NCBI RefSeq assembly: GCF_024609785.1
Contig: NZ_JANHJQ010000024.1
Coordinates: 2,844-66,843, forward strand
From: Pseudalkalibacillus decolorationis
GTDB lineage: Bacteria; Bacillota; Bacilli; Bacillales; Fictibacillaceae
Direction of reading: 5' to 3'
Length of the DNA: 64,000 nt
Position numbers and translations under genes: made by a program. Below are positions 23,634 to 33,994 of this stretch, in pieces (the stretch's first letter is position 1; each line of letters begins with the position of its first letter). Below the pieces are notes generated by a model. The model did not search any database, was not told the origin of the DNA, and saw nothing but the letters and a program-made list of their open reading frames with translations.

Positions 23634-25787
23634 CTATTGAACAGACTCGGTCGTTTTTGTAGCATCAAACAACGCTTTTTCAAGTTGCTTTGCAGCTTGT
23701 TGGAATGCTTCTATTTCGCCATCTTTCAGTGCTTTAGCAAGTGCTGGCAACGGCTGTGCCGCATAGCCGGTGGTCAGTCCTGGTGCCCATACTTGGTGTT
23801 TGAACCATGGACGTTCAGGTAGCCCTTTCTTTCGTGTCAAATCACGTTCCTGCTGAATCAGTGCATGATTAATATGTTTAAGTTGACGGCGTTCCTTACG
23901 AGTGATCTTACCATCTTCCAGGATCCCGTCCGCCTTTCTTTCGAGTGCTTCAGCTTCTGCTTTCCATTCCCTTGCTTGGTTAATAACATTAGACAGATCA
24001 ACACCTGTAGTGTTCTTGTCTGCCATATCTTCGAGTAGTGATACAACGTTATCAGCATAATCTGAATATTGTAGAGGAATGACATCCGCATTTGCCAGTC
24101 TTAATGCTACTTTTCCTGTAACACGGGATGCAGCTGCATGGTGTTTATATCCAGGATCGAAAAAGCGCTCGATCGAATCTGAATTGTCATACGCGCTGTG
24201 GTATAATCCTCCAGGTGTACTGAATCCTATACCCGCTGAAGGGACACCAATATGATCGATAAATGCGGTATAATCAGAACCGCTTCCAAGCTGGCCGAGC
24301 TTTGGAATTTCCCTTCCGGATCTTATGAACCAGTCGTCATAGATTGACAGACCTGATCTTGGTTCTTCAACCGTTTTCGTTACGGCATGAATTAGATCTT
24401 GCATGGAAGGAACCCCTGAACTATTGAAAAATTGTCCAGCAACCCCATCCATATTCAAGTAGGCTACTGCATTTTTCGTCAGGTCCTTTCTATTTTCCTC
24501 TACCCATTCTGTAGAGCCGAGAAGGCCATATTCTTCACCGTCCCATCCTGCAATTACGATGGAACGTTCGGGCTGCCACCCTTTTTGATACATTTTACCG
24601 AGAACCCGGGCAATTTCCATCGCAGCCGTCCAACCGGAAATATTATCACTGGCTCCTTCGACCCATGTGTCGCGGTGGGCACCGATGACAATCGTTTGTT
24701 CTGGATACTTCGAACCCGGGATGCGTACGATAACGTCGTTTACCGGTTTCCGTTTGTAATCGATGTCTAGTGACAGACGAACTTTGGCCGGTCCTGGGCC
24801 TAGATTATACGTAAACGGAAGGGCACCTTGCCATGATTCAGGTGCTTCTTGCCCTTGCATGGATTCAAGAAGTGGACTTGCTTCCCCATATGACAACGGG
24901 GTCGTAGGTATTGTCGGTAAAGATTCCGCATCATCAGGATTGATTCGCTTTACCCCTGATATGGAAGGTTTACCAGGTGTAAGCGGATCACCTGGGTAAC
25001 GGAAGATGTAGAGGATGCTTCCACGTTGGATGGCATCTGCAGGCCTCCAAGGACCTTCTGGATAAACCGCACCTTTGGTATATCCATCATCGGCGGGATC
25101 AGAATAAATAATCATACCAATCGCACCGCGTTTCGCTGCCTGTTCTGGTTTAACTCCACGGAAGTTTTTTCCGTATCGAACAATCACAATCTTGTCCTTT
25201 ACGGAAATACCTCTTCGTTCAAGCTCTGCGAAATCTTCTGGTCTACCATAGTTTGCATAGACTAGTTCGGCTTCTACATTCCCAGCTGGAGAATAAGCGT
25301 TGTAACCGGGAACAACCTTTTTTGCGAACTCAGGAGGTAAATCTTCGATTACTTTTAGTTCTTGTTGCTGTGGAGCAGTCTGTGTTACGGATATGTTTTT
25401 CGGCTCTGACATGTATACGCTGTAGGATTTTACTTCTGGATCAAGTCCGGCTTTCCGAAGCTGTTTTAACTCATAATTGAGGGAGGACTCGTTTCCTTTC
25501 GTACCAACAAGTGGTATACGTTTACTCATTGTACGCGAATTTTGTTTGATTTCATCCGTACTGACTTTTTCAGAAAAAATCGCTTCAAACTGTTGCTGCC
25601 AATCTGATTTTTCCTCAGCAAATCCCGTAATTGAATTATTCTGTGTCTGTGCTTGAGACGGAAGGGCTGCAGAAGTTACAAGTGAAAGTGACAACAAACT
25701 TACAAATACTAAACCAAGACTTTTTCTTCTCTTTCTACGTCTAGATGTTGAATCTGAGGTGATGGATTTTCGACCTGAATCTATCAA
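23634..25787 (-). CDS. secreted M28 zinc peptidase, glutamate carboxypeptidase II-like
   Basis: Predicted exported zinc aminopeptidase/carboxypeptidase of 717 residues with the layout of the transferrin-receptor/PSMA group. A basic N-terminus (RRRKRRK) and hydrophobic signal end near ALPSQAQ (about residue 46). A PA domain (about 155-290) precedes the M28 catalytic core with zinc ligands in GAHRDTW (about 372), SDNISG, WDGEEYG with the catalytic Glu pair, YLNMDG and YHSAYD (about 530). A helical dimerisation domain ends the protein. TTG at 25787 follows AAGGAG. A terminator lies downstream; the gene appears monocistronic. Confidence 0.9.
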   Translation of the reverse strand: MIDSGRKSITSDSTSRRRKRRKSLGLVFVSLLSLSLVTSAALPSQAQTQNNSITGFAEEKSDWQQQFEAIFSEKVSTDEIKQNSRTMSKRIPLVGTKGNESSLNYELKQLRKAGLDPEVKSYSVYMSEPKNISVTQTAPQQQELKVIEDLPPEFAKKVVPGYNAYSPAGNVEAELVYANYGRPEDFAELERRGISVKDKIVIVRYGKNFRGVKPEQAAKRGAIGMIIYSDPADDGYTKGAVYPEGPWRPADAIQRGSILYIFRYPGDPLTPGKPSISGVKRINPDDAESLPTIPTTPLSYGEASPLLESMQGQEAPESWQGALPFTYNLGPGPAKVRLSLDIDYKRKPVNDVIVRIPGSKYPEQTIVIGAHRDTWVEGASDNISGWTAAMEIARVLGKMYQKGWQPERSIVIAGWDGEEYGLLGSTEWVEENRKDLTKNAVAYLNMDGVAGQFFNSSGVPSMQDLIHAVTKTVEEPRSGLSIYDDWFIRSGREIPKLGQLGSGSDYTAFIDHIGVPSAGIGFSTPGGLYHSAYDNSDSIERFFDPGYKHHAAASRVTGKVALRLANADVIPLQYSDYADNVVSLLEDMADKNTTGVDLSNVINQAREWKAEAEALERKADGILEDGKITRKERRQLKHINHALIQQERDLTRKKGLPERPWFKHQVWAPGLTTGYAAQPLPALAKALKDGEIEAFQQAAKQLEKALFDATKTTESVQ

Positions 25788-26253
25788 ACTACCACTCCTT
25801 TCGTAATATTGGTAAAAATTATAGCAAAATAATGTGCATTCACCATGATGTATTTGTCGGAATTATTATAAATTTGTCGGTAGGACAATAGGTGTATTTA
25901 TTTCGTTAGTCGAAATAAATGGGGGTGCCGTTCAGGTAAAAAGCCTTAAAGCAATGATAAAATAGTATTGTGGCAAAAGTAATCCTATAAAGATAGACGG
26001 ATTGCGTTCTTTATTTCATGCTCAGCATGTGACACCCCAGCTATTTGAATTACAGAAAGGGGAGCGAAGAAAGCCCATTACTTTAGCGATAGGATGAATT
26101 CGATCTCTCTAAAAAGAAATTGCGGTCAGAATCTTGTCATTTCTTCCTTAGTGCAGTTTAATTGAAAAGGAAGGTATTTTATTTAGAGACACTAAAGGAG
26201 TTTTATTTCTTGTGTAGAAACACATCATATTAAGGTTTACGGGGGGATTTAAG
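25788..26253. other. divergent promoter region, no gene seen
   Basis: Holds two ATTTGTCGG direct repeats 20 bases apart (25852-25860 and 25872-25880) and a perfect 10-bp inverted repeat (25896-25905 with 25911-25920, five-base loop), possible operators for the M28 gene. The rest has no recognised gene or RNA. Confidence 0.5.
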
Positions 26254-26691
26254 ATGAAAGTTACAACGGAAAAGATCTTAGAATTAACAACTTCTGCACA
26301 GTGGAAAGAAGCCTTCCCCATTATGAATCAGCTTCGTTCTGATTTAGTGGAAAATACATATCTTGAATTGCTTAGTGAGATGAAAGAAGATGGATATCGA
26401 CTATTTGCATTATTTGCTGAAGATAATATTGTAGCTTTGGCAGGCTTAAGCTTCAGAGTTAATTTTTATAGTAAACGTCATGTATTTATATATGATTTGG
26501 TAACAAATGCTTCACACCGTTCCCTTGGATATGGTGAAAAATTATTAAATTATATTCATGCTTGGGCAAAAGAAAACGGGGCAGAATATGTAGCCTTAGA
26601 ATCGGGAATCCAAAGAATAGATGCTCACAGATTCTATGAAGAGAGGCTTAACTACGATAAGTGGTGCTTTTCATTTAGAAAAAAAATATAA
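26254..26691 (+). CDS. GNAT-family N-acetyltransferase
   Basis: A 145-residue acetyl-CoA-dependent transferase. The fold order is normal: a start helix, VALAGLSFRV strand, DLVTNASHRSLGYGEKLLNY for acetyl-CoA binding near residues 80-100, and AHRFYEERLNY near 124. Substrate unknown. GGGGGG at 26241-26246 supports the ATG. The gene is convergent with the YcaQ-like gene at 26705. Confidence 0.88.
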   Translation: MKVTTEKILELTTSAQWKEAFPIMNQLRSDLVENTYLELLSEMKEDGYRLFALFAEDNIVALAGLSFRVNFYSKRHVFIYDLVTNASHRSLGYGEKLLNYIHAWAKENGAEYVALESGIQRIDAHRFYEERLNYDKWCFSFRKKI

Positions 26692-26704
26692 CATACTATT
26701 AGAA

Positions 26705-27937
26705 TCACAATTTTATATCTGATTGTTCAATTATCAAATCCTTCACTTTGTTGAACTCGGCAAACTTTTCAAGTGCTTCACGGATGCTTCTGCGAAGTTT
26801 AGCTGTTTTTTTAACTCCAGGTTCAAGGTGCAGCTGGCGGACGTTCAGTACTTCCTTTTTACGATCAAGGAGTGGATCCATTCGTCCGATCAACCGGTCT
26901 CCATATAGAATCGGCATCGTGTAAGGTCCATATTTCCGTTTAGCTTGTGGGGTGTAAATCTCCCATTTATAGTCGAACTCAAATAGATCGCTGATTCGTT
27001 CACGTCGCCAAAGTAAATTATCGAGTGGAGGTAAGAAGATTATCGGTCCTTCTAGAGGCAAATACTCCTGTTTTGTTGATCGAATGAATTCTTCTAGCTC
27101 TTCCAAATCTTCAGCCATCATATAATACTGGCGTTTCACATTCTCAATCTGGAGTGGAAGCACAGTTTCATTTTGAACACGTTGCTCAATCTCCGTACGC
27201 CTCTCCGCAGCGATCATCTTTTGCCATCCAAAACGTGAATCCCGTGGATCAAATACTCGATAAGCACGGATGTACTTCTCGATTAAGGCTTCACGGGCAG
27301 CAGATTCTTCAATTGACTTTGCAGCATTCAAACTCTCCACACTGATTGTCCGTTCTGTCAGGTCAAAGAATCGTTCAGTTCGTTCCCTATGTACAACCCT
27401 GATTATTCCTGCATCAAGAAGTAGGTTAAGAGCAAGGGACGTTTCTTTCGTCTTTGGTATTTTATTGTCCCAGTAACCATGGACACGGTTTTCTGAAGTA
27501 AATGCACGTGAAGGGAGAGGACCTTCCGATTTCAAACGCTCTAAAACAGTTTCCGCTATAAGTTCTAATTTTTCCAATGGCTCTTGTACTTGCTTACGAA
27601 TTCGATCCCGAATTGGTTCAAAAATAGGGTAGTCTTCAACCGGAATAGCACAAGCTGCATTGGCCCAATACTCGAAAACCTTTCCTTCTGAGAGAAGGTG
27701 ATCTAAATGCTTAGGATTATATCCCGGAATCCGCGCTGCCAATACCAAGTGTTGATTCCGTTCCACGACAGAAACTGGATCAAGTTGAACACATTCAAGT
27801 TTCTCAACCATTCGTAATGTGTCTTCAGAGTCAGTTGATTCTGAAACAGAAGTGTTCTCTGCAGGTGTTAATAGAGATTGCTTATTTAATAGAAACCTAC
27901 GTACGGATACTCGATCAACAGAAAAGGGAGTCGTCAT
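26705..27937 (-). CDS. winged-helix YcaQ/AlkX-like DNA-repair protein
   Basis: A 410-residue protein of the HTH_42 (DUF1006) family, whose members include AlkZ and YcaQ/AlkX DNA glycosylases that remove bulky or crosslinked bases. Supporting text includes CVQLDPVSVVERNQHLVLAA (about residues 48-67), FEYWANAACAIPVEDYP (about 88-104), FLPPLDNLLWRRER (about 300) and a C-terminal LIGRMDPLLDRK. ATG at 27937 is preferred over GTG at 27949, which touches the GAGG site. No partner genes are apparent. Confidence 0.82.
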   Translation of the reverse strand: MTTPFSVDRVSVRRFLLNKQSLLTPAENTSVSESTDSEDTLRMVEKLECVQLDPVSVVERNQHLVLAARIPGYNPKHLDHLLSEGKVFEYWANAACAIPVEDYPIFEPIRDRIRKQVQEPLEKLELIAETVLERLKSEGPLPSRAFTSENRVHGYWDNKIPKTKETSLALNLLLDAGIIRVVHRERTERFFDLTERTISVESLNAAKSIEESAAREALIEKYIRAYRVFDPRDSRFGWQKMIAAERRTEIEQRVQNETVLPLQIENVKRQYYMMAEDLEELEEFIRSTKQEYLPLEGPIIFLPPLDNLLWRRERISDLFEFDYKWEIYTPQAKRKYGPYTMPILYGDRLIGRMDPLLDRKKEVLNVRQLHLEPGVKKTAKLRRSIREALEKFAEFNKVKDLIIEQSDIKL

Positions 27938-28117
27938 GGATTGATCCACCTCGCATTATATTAAATATACCATCAACTCAATTAATACAATCATACCATT
28001 AAATAGGAAAAAAGCGAACGCGTGTTGGGTATTCATTTTTTGAATAAAATACAAAGTTACTTCGAAAATGCTTGTGATATTATTAAAGAAGAAGTGTATT
28101 CAGAGGGGGGAGAGAAA

Positions 28118-29728
28118 TTGATTACTTCGTACAAACTAACCGTTAAGGATATACTTAACCACCCTTATTTTATAGAGTCGGAATTGAAAGCAGGGGTAAG
28201 TGGACTAGACAGAGAAATTAAATGGGTTCATATAATGGAGGTAACTCAGATAGGAAAGCTGTTGAATGGTAACGAGTTAATCTTAACAACTGGCGTCGGT
28301 TGGCAGGAAAAACAAACGAGTCTATCTTTTTTAAAACAGTTAATAGAGGCCAATGTTGCTGGGGTTTGTGTTGAACTTGATACATACATTTCAGATATCC
28401 CAGAGGAAATGATCCTTCTTGCTGAACAATATAACTTCCCTTTAATTATTTTCAAAAAAGAAGTACGTTTTATCGATATTACTCAGAATTTGAATACATC
28501 ACTTATGAACTATCATTATAAAATGATCGCTGACCTGGAGATTATTTCAAATAAATTAAACGAAATTCTCCTATTACCTGATGCGTTTAAAAGAATTTTA
28601 CGATTCTTAAGTAAGACTTTGCATGTACAGGTAGTCTATATCCCGACATCAGAAAAGGAAGCCCTTTTTACTCCGGAAATTCCAATGGAACAAAGGGAAA
28701 TCTTACTAGATCGAGTTGAGGGGAATCTATCCAAAGAAAACTTGCAAAAGGTCCTCTTCCCAGACAAAAAAGAAAAAGCATTTGCCTATCAATCTATACA
28801 GGCTATGGGCCATAAATTTGCTGACCTATTGATTTTTTCTGAGACAGAAACATTCAATGAATATGAACAACTTGTATTAGATCGCTCTGCAACTGCATTG
28901 TCGCAAGACCTCTTAAGAATTCTATATGTTGAAGAGAGGAAAAAGGTCCGAGAAAATCAATGGGCAAAAGAATGGCTCGATGGTAAACATAGCAAAGAAG
29001 ATATACAAAATTATTTTTCAGCACTTAATCCATCCTTTAAGCCAAACGGCGGTACGGTTTCCATTTGCACATTTGACACTCAGATAGATAATTCCAACAT
29101 TACTTATTATTTAGCTGTATTACGTTCCATTTTTGAACAACATGGTTTCCATCCGGTTATTACGTTTGAAGCAAACCAAATCGTATCAATTTTAATAAAT
29201 AAAAGAGGGAAGAATGATTGGAAGACTAGAGTTTGTAAGGCAATTGAACAACTAATAAAGACAGATCAAATTAGGGTGGAGGATTCATCTGCCCCTTTTG
29301 GGATTGGGAAACTGGTTGATGAATTAGATCAAGTTCATGAAAGTTATCGGATGGCAAAAGAAGTTTTGCTTATCCAAAAAAAGAAGAATCTAGTTAACAC
29401 TCCATTTTACGAAGATTTACATGTATACCGCTTAATTTCACTAGTTAACAAACATAGTGATTTAGAGCAATTTATTATGGAATATCTAGGTGCAGTCATT
29501 GAGTATGACAAAAATAATAATGGGAACTTAATGGAGACGTTAAAGGTTCTTCTTGATTCTAGTGGGTCAAAAAAAGAAGCTTCGAAGAAACTATTTATCG
29601 TTCGACAAACATTATATCATCGAATTGATAAGCTTAAAGAGCTGTTAGGTGATGACTTTATGAATACCGAAAAGCGCCTTGCAATAGAGTTTTCACTATC
29701 TGCATGGAAGTATATGAATAAACAGTAG
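28118..29728 (+). CDS. PucR-family transcriptional regulator
   Basis: Predicted activator of 536 residues. The N-terminal purine-catabolism (PucR) domain spans about 1-125 (LTVKDILNHPYF, GNELILTTG), a linker with a GGDEF-like/GAF-like region follows, and the C-terminal PucR helix-turn-helix (about 475-530) contains RQTLYHRIDKLKELLG. An in-frame GTG at 28022 exists, but TTG at 28118 begins exactly at the conserved domain and follows a GGGGGG site. PucR proteins often control purine, amine or amino-acid catabolism; here the targets are probably the permease remnant, dehydrogenase and aminotransferase genes downstream. Confidence 0.9.
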   Translation: MITSYKLTVKDILNHPYFIESELKAGVSGLDREIKWVHIMEVTQIGKLLNGNELILTTGVGWQEKQTSLSFLKQLIEANVAGVCVELDTYISDIPEEMILLAEQYNFPLIIFKKEVRFIDITQNLNTSLMNYHYKMIADLEIISNKLNEILLLPDAFKRILRFLSKTLHVQVVYIPTSEKEALFTPEIPMEQREILLDRVEGNLSKENLQKVLFPDKKEKAFAYQSIQAMGHKFADLLIFSETETFNEYEQLVLDRSATALSQDLLRILYVEERKKVRENQWAKEWLDGKHSKEDIQNYFSALNPSFKPNGGTVSICTFDTQIDNSNITYYLAVLRSIFEQHGFHPVITFEANQIVSILINKRGKNDWKTRVCKAIEQLIKTDQIRVEDSSAPFGIGKLVDELDQVHESYRMAKEVLLIQKKKNLVNTPFYEDLHVYRLISLVNKHSDLEQFIMEYLGAVIEYDKNNNGNLMETLKVLLDSSGSKKEASKKLFIVRQTLYHRIDKLKELLGDDFMNTEKRLAIEFSLSAWKYMNKQ

Positions 29729-30013
29729 GAGTCATTTTGCATTTTAAAATTTGTAAGTTTTATGTTTGAATAAGTCAGCGTGAATTTCTTTTGGTTAAAT
29801 CCCATAGACGGATTTAACCATTTTTTTTTGAGTTATTTACATAATGTTAAATTTCCACAAACTATCTTTTATGTTTTGTCCAATGATATGAAAACGGTTA
29901 CATGATAAACTACGTTTGATAAAGTAATATTTGAATATTTAGAAAAGGGGGACGATTTAAGAGTGTAGGGAATATTATCATCAGCTAAATACTTAGCGTT
30001 TAGGAGGTTTTTG

Positions 30014-30662
30014 ATGGGGTCGAATACAGATCTACAAAAAGGGTTAAAAAAGCGTCATATGACAATGATTGCTATAGCAGGTGTAATTGGGGCTGGACTT
30101 TTCATTGGTAGTGGAGCAGTAATCCACACTACAGGACCAGGGGCGATCGTTTCTTATGCACTAGCAGGTGGTCTTGTTATTCTCATTATGAGGATGCTAG
30201 GGGAAATGGCAGTGGCAAATCCTACTAGTGGTTCATTTGCCCACTATGCTCATTATCGTTGCCGGGACGTTTTTTTCTTATATTGCGGTAGTTATGAACT
30301 ATATTTCTCCAGACAAAGTATTTTTATTTCTAGTTAATTCTTCAGGGGCAATCGCATTACTAGTTTATTTGGTTATTGCAGTATCCCAATTACGCATGAG
30401 GAGAAAATTGGAAAAGGAAAATCCAGAAGCCTTACAAATAAAAATGTGGTTATATCCGTATTTAACCTATTTTACCATTATAGGAATTACGGTAATATTA
30501 GTCGCTATGGTATTCATTGATTCGATGAGAAATCAACTAATTTTAACAGCAATTATCACAGCAATAGTGATTGCATCCTATTTTCTGTTTGTTAAAAAAC
30601 AACCTGGAATTCAACAAACGAAACATAGTAATGTAACCAAGCCTTCTTCAAAAGTAAACTAG
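30014..30662 (+). pseudogene. amino-acid permease (GabP/AnsP-like) with internal deletion
   Basis: The first 77 codons match the start of an amino-acid/GABA permease (LKKRHMTMIAIAGVIGAGLF, GGLVILIMRMLGEMAVANP). After about 30245 the frame shifts and the text resumes with the C-terminal segments of the same family (GTFFSYIAVVMNYISPDKVF, VSQLRMRRKLEKENPEA). About 250 central residues are missing, so an in-place deletion with frameshift has killed the gene. ATG at 30014 keeps a good AGGAGG. It was presumably the uptake partner of the two following enzymes. Confidence 0.85.
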
Positions 30663-30732
30663 AATCGATGAACTGTTTCACATTTTGTCTAATGAATAAA
30701 CCAATCAATCACGTTATACTCATTAAAATGCG

Positions 30733-30876
30733 TGTTCAAAAAGGAGGATCAAAAGAGCCGAGAAGTTCGAGGCACGATCGTCTTGAGGACCGGAACGTAT
30801 GCTATTAATACGTGAGGACCGGAGAGACAGAGTAACGAAGAAATTCGACAGCTATTTTTACCGGACTTTTTGAACA
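30733..30876 (+). repeat. 144-bp interspersed repeat, copy 2
   Basis: Same length, termini and orientation as the copy at 2666-2809, with about ten substitutions by eye. It lies between the broken permease and the semialdehyde dehydrogenase, ending 49 bases before the latter's start, so it is in that gene's leader if transcribed from upstream. Confidence 0.85.
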
Positions 30877-30925
30877 TCATCTTTAAATAAAGAATATTCT
30901 TAAAACCACTAGGAGGTCTTGACAT

Positions 30926-32386
30926 ATGACTGTCACAAAGCAAGAAACTACTACTCTTAAAAACTTTATTAACGGGAAATGGGTGGAAGCAAATACTGAG
31001 CAATATCAAGACGTGTTTAACCCAGCGACAGGTGAAGTGTTAGCACAGGTTCCGATTTCGTCTTATAGTGATGTCGATCAAGCGGTCGCTATTGCAAAGC
31101 AAGCTTTCAAAACTTGGGGTAAAACACCAGTTCCAAAAAGAGCTCGAATATTATTTAAATACCAGCAGTTGTTAAGTGAACATCATGAGGAGCTTGCGAA
31201 GTTGGTCACGCAAGAAAACGGAAAAAGCTATAAGGAAGCATATGGAGAGGTGCTGCGAGGGATTGAATGTGTGGAATTTGCAGCTGGTGCACCAAGTCTT
31301 TTAATGGGGGACTCCCTCTCAACTATTGCATCAGACATTGATTCCCAAATGTTTCGTTACCCGCTGGGGGTAGTAGGTGGTATTTCTCCATTTAACTTCC
31401 CGATGATGGTACCTTGTTGGATGTTCCCGTTAGCGATTGCTTGCGGAAATACGTTCGTATTGAAGCCATCTGAGCGTACGCCTGTCCTTGCTAATAGATT
31501 AGTAGAACTTTTCTCGGAAGCAGGCCTTCCAGATGGAGTGTTTAATGTCGTTCATGGTGCTCATGATGTAGTTAATGGTTTATTGGGTCATGAAAATGTA
31601 AAGGCGATTTCCTTTGTTGGCTCAGAGCCAGTCGGTAAGTATGTTTATGAAAAAGCCGCTGCGAATGGAAAACGCGTCCAAGCGTTAGCTGGAGCGAAGA
31701 ATCATCACATCGTCATGCCTGATGCTGATAAGGATACAGCCGTTCAAAACATTATTAGCTCTGCATTTGGAAGCGCGGGCCAACGTTGCATGGCGTGTAG
31801 TGCGGTAGTAGTTGTTGGTGACGGAGGTGAGTTTGTTCAAGAATTAAAGCAAAAGGTTGATGAAGTGAAGGTAGGAAATGGGTTAGATGATGGTGTTATT
31901 TTAACTCCGATGATTCGCGATTCGAACCGTGAAAATGCCTTGAAATACATTGAAAAGGGAATTGAAGAGGGTGCTGAGCTAATCCGTGATGGACGAAAAG
32001 ATAGTAATGACTTTGAAAGCGGATACTTTTTAGGAGCAACCATTTTTGATCATGTTAAGCCTGAGATGACAATTGCAAAAGAAGAAATCTTTGCACCAGT
32101 GTTAAGCATTTTACGTGCAGATGATCTAGACGCTGCTTTAGAAATCGTAAACAAGTCACGTTTTGGGAATTCAGCAACACTTTTCACCAATGATGCAAAA
32201 GCAGTTCGCCAATTCCGTGAAGATGCAGAGCCAGGTATGTTAGGTGTAAATATTGGAGTTCCTGCCCCAATGGCATTTTTCCCGTTTTCAGGTGCAAAAA
32301 ACTCATTCTTCGGTGATTTGCATGCGAACGGAAAAGATGGTGTGGAATTCTATACACGAAAAAAGATGATCACTTCTCGTTTTTAA
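30926..32386 (+). CDS. mmsA: CoA-acylating methylmalonate/malonate-semialdehyde dehydrogenase
   Basis: Predicted cytoplasmic enzyme converting malonate or methylmalonate semialdehyde with CoA and NAD to acetyl- or propionyl-CoA. The 486-residue length and MmsA-specific features are present: [15 protein letters not shown] near 148-162, [15 protein letters not shown] near 230, [12 protein letters not shown] near 253, the catalytic Cys in GQRCMACSA near 287, and a C-terminal [21 protein letters not shown] precedes the ATG by nine bases. With the aminotransferase 23 bases downstream it would complete beta-alanine degradation. Confidence 0.93.
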   Translation: MTVTKQETTTLKNFINGKWVEANTEQYQDVFNPATGEVLAQVPISSYSDVDQAVAIAKQAFKTWGKTPVPKRARILFKYQQLLSEHHEELAKLVTQENGKSYKEAYGEVLRGIECVEFAAGAPSLLMGDSLSTIASDIDSQMFRYPLGVVGGISPFNFPMMVPCWMFPLAIACGNTFVLKPSERTPVLANRLVELFSEAGLPDGVFNVVHGAHDVVNGLLGHENVKAISFVGSEPVGKYVYEKAAANGKRVQALAGAKNHHIVMPDADKDTAVQNIISSAFGSAGQRCMACSAVVVVGDGGEFVQELKQKVDEVKVGNGLDDGVILTPMIRDSNRENALKYIEKGIEEGAELIRDGRKDSNDFESGYFLGATIFDHVKPEMTIAKEEIFAPVLSILRADDLDAALEIVNKSRFGNSATLFTNDAKAVRQFREDAEPGMLGVNIGVPAPMAFFPFSGAKNSFFGDLHANGKDGVEFYTRKKMITSRF

Positions 32387-32409
32387 AAAAATCAGGGAGG
32401 GGTATAACC

Positions 32410-33756
32410 ATGACTGTTAAGGAAGAGATGGACCTTGTCCAAAAGGATGAAAAATATATATGGCATTCAATGCGCCGATTTGACCCGAAAAGTACCATGA
32501 TTGTGGAAGAGGCGGATGGAGCATGGGTGACAGATAATAATGGGAAACGTTATTTAGATGGAATGTCAGGTCTCTGGTGTGTGAATGTTGGATATGGTCG
32601 TGAAGAGCTTGCACAGGTTGCTTATGATCAATTGAAAAAGATGCCCTACTATCCATTGACACACAGTCACACCCCTGCGATAGAACTCGGCGAAAAGCTA
32701 AATGAGTGGCTAGGTGACGATTATATTATTTACTTTTCAAATAGTGGATCTGAAGCAAATGAAACAGCATTTAAAATTGCCCGTCAATACCATAAGCAGA
32801 ATGGTAGTCCAGATCGATATAAATTTATTTCCCGCTATCGTTCGTACCACGGGAATTCAATGGGGGCATTGGCAGCTACTGGTCAAGCACAAAGAAAATA
32901 TAAATACGAACCATTAGGGCAAGGATTTCTTCATGTCGCCCCACCGGATTGCTATAGAAGCCCATTTCCTTCAACGGATGGCTTATGCTGTTCACAAAGT
33001 GCTGATGAGATTGACCGTGTTATGACATGGGAATTGGATGAAACGATTGCCGGAGTCATTATGGAGCCGATTATTACCGGTGGGGGTGTACTAGTTCCAC
33101 ATGATAATTACTTAAAAAAGGTGAGAGAGAGTTGCGACCGGCATGGGGCACTTCTTATCAGTGATGAGGTAATATGTGGATTCGGTCGAACAGGTAAACC
33201 ATTTGGATTTATGCATTATGGAATTAAACCGGATATTATAACGATGGCTAAAGGACTTACAAGTGCTTATTTACCCTTATCGGCAACGGCCGTTAGAAAA
33301 GACATCTTTGAAGTATTTAAAGGTACAGAGGAGTACGATCATTTTCGTCATGTGAATACCTTTGGAGGAAGTCCCGCCTCTTGTGCTGTTGCAATTAAAA
33401 ATTTAGAGATCATGGAAAGAGAAAGTCTTGTAGAACGCTCTGAACGACTAGGACAGAAGCTGAAACATGAGATGCAAGAACTATATGACCATCCGAATGT
33501 AGGGGATATACGCTGTAAAGGCTTACTCATGGGAATCGAGCTTGTTGAAGATAAAAACACAAAAGAACCTGCCGTTCCAGAAAAAGTTAACAAAGTGATA
33601 GCTACCTGCAAAGAAAGAGGGCTAATTATAGGGAAAAACGGTGATACAGTTGCTGGGTTTAATAACATTTTAACGCTTAGTCCACCACTCAGCATGACAG
33701 ATGAGGATTTAGAGTTCCTTATTAACACGGTTAAAGAAGGAATTTGGCAAATTTAG
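32410..33756 (+). CDS. class III aminotransferase (beta-alanine/omega-amino acid:pyruvate type)
   Basis: Predicted PLP enzyme, 448 residues. Key parts are GMSGLWCVNVGYGR near 51-64, YFSNSGSEANETAFKIAR near 107-124, YRSYHGNSMGALAATG near 143, DEVICGFGRTG near 253, and the PLP Lys in TMAKGLTSAYLPL near 281. This pattern is that of omega-amino acid:pyruvate aminotransferases. Paired with mmsA it suggests transamination of beta-alanine (or beta-aminoisobutyrate) to the semialdehyde. Confidence 0.9.
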   Translation: MTVKEEMDLVQKDEKYIWHSMRRFDPKSTMIVEEADGAWVTDNNGKRYLDGMSGLWCVNVGYGREELAQVAYDQLKKMPYYPLTHSHTPAIELGEKLNEWLGDDYIIYFSNSGSEANETAFKIARQYHKQNGSPDRYKFISRYRSYHGNSMGALAATGQAQRKYKYEPLGQGFLHVAPPDCYRSPFPSTDGLCCSQSADEIDRVMTWELDETIAGVIMEPIITGGGVLVPHDNYLKKVRESCDRHGALLISDEVICGFGRTGKPFGFMHYGIKPDIITMAKGLTSAYLPLSATAVRKDIFEVFKGTEEYDHFRHVNTFGGSPASCAVAIKNLEIMERESLVERSERLGQKLKHEMQELYDHPNVGDIRCKGLLMGIELVEDKNTKEPAVPEKVNKVIATCKERGLIIGKNGDTVAGFNNILTLSPPLSMTDEDLEFLINTVKEGIWQI

Positions 33757-33840
33757 TATGTAACAGTGAAGAATGGCATCGTTTGCTTTTGCTTGATATT
33801 GTTAATTTTATAAGTGTTTATGCTTATTTGCATACCACAT

Positions 33841-33872
33841 AAAAGAGGGTGATCGCTAGATTACCCTCTTTT
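33841..33872 (+). terminator. intrinsic terminator after aminotransferase gene
   Basis: AAAAGAGGGT pairs with ACCCTCTTTT across a short loop, giving a terminator about 85 bases after the stop. Confidence 0.88.
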
Positions 33873-33994
33873 ATTGTGTGTTGAAGTAAAATTTTTATGT
33901 ATTACAAATATAGTTAAAAATATGATATCTGCACGGTATAATAGATTTAGATAATTTTATGAATATTCAATCCCTTTTGCGAGGAGTGTGAAAA

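Noticed and set aside
30749-31009. Minus-strand open frame of 86 codons over repeat copy 2, and a similar 61-codon frame over copy 1
   Set aside because: Both arise because the repeat happens to be open on that strand; they have different ends and no conserved start, so the repeat is not taken as a protein gene.
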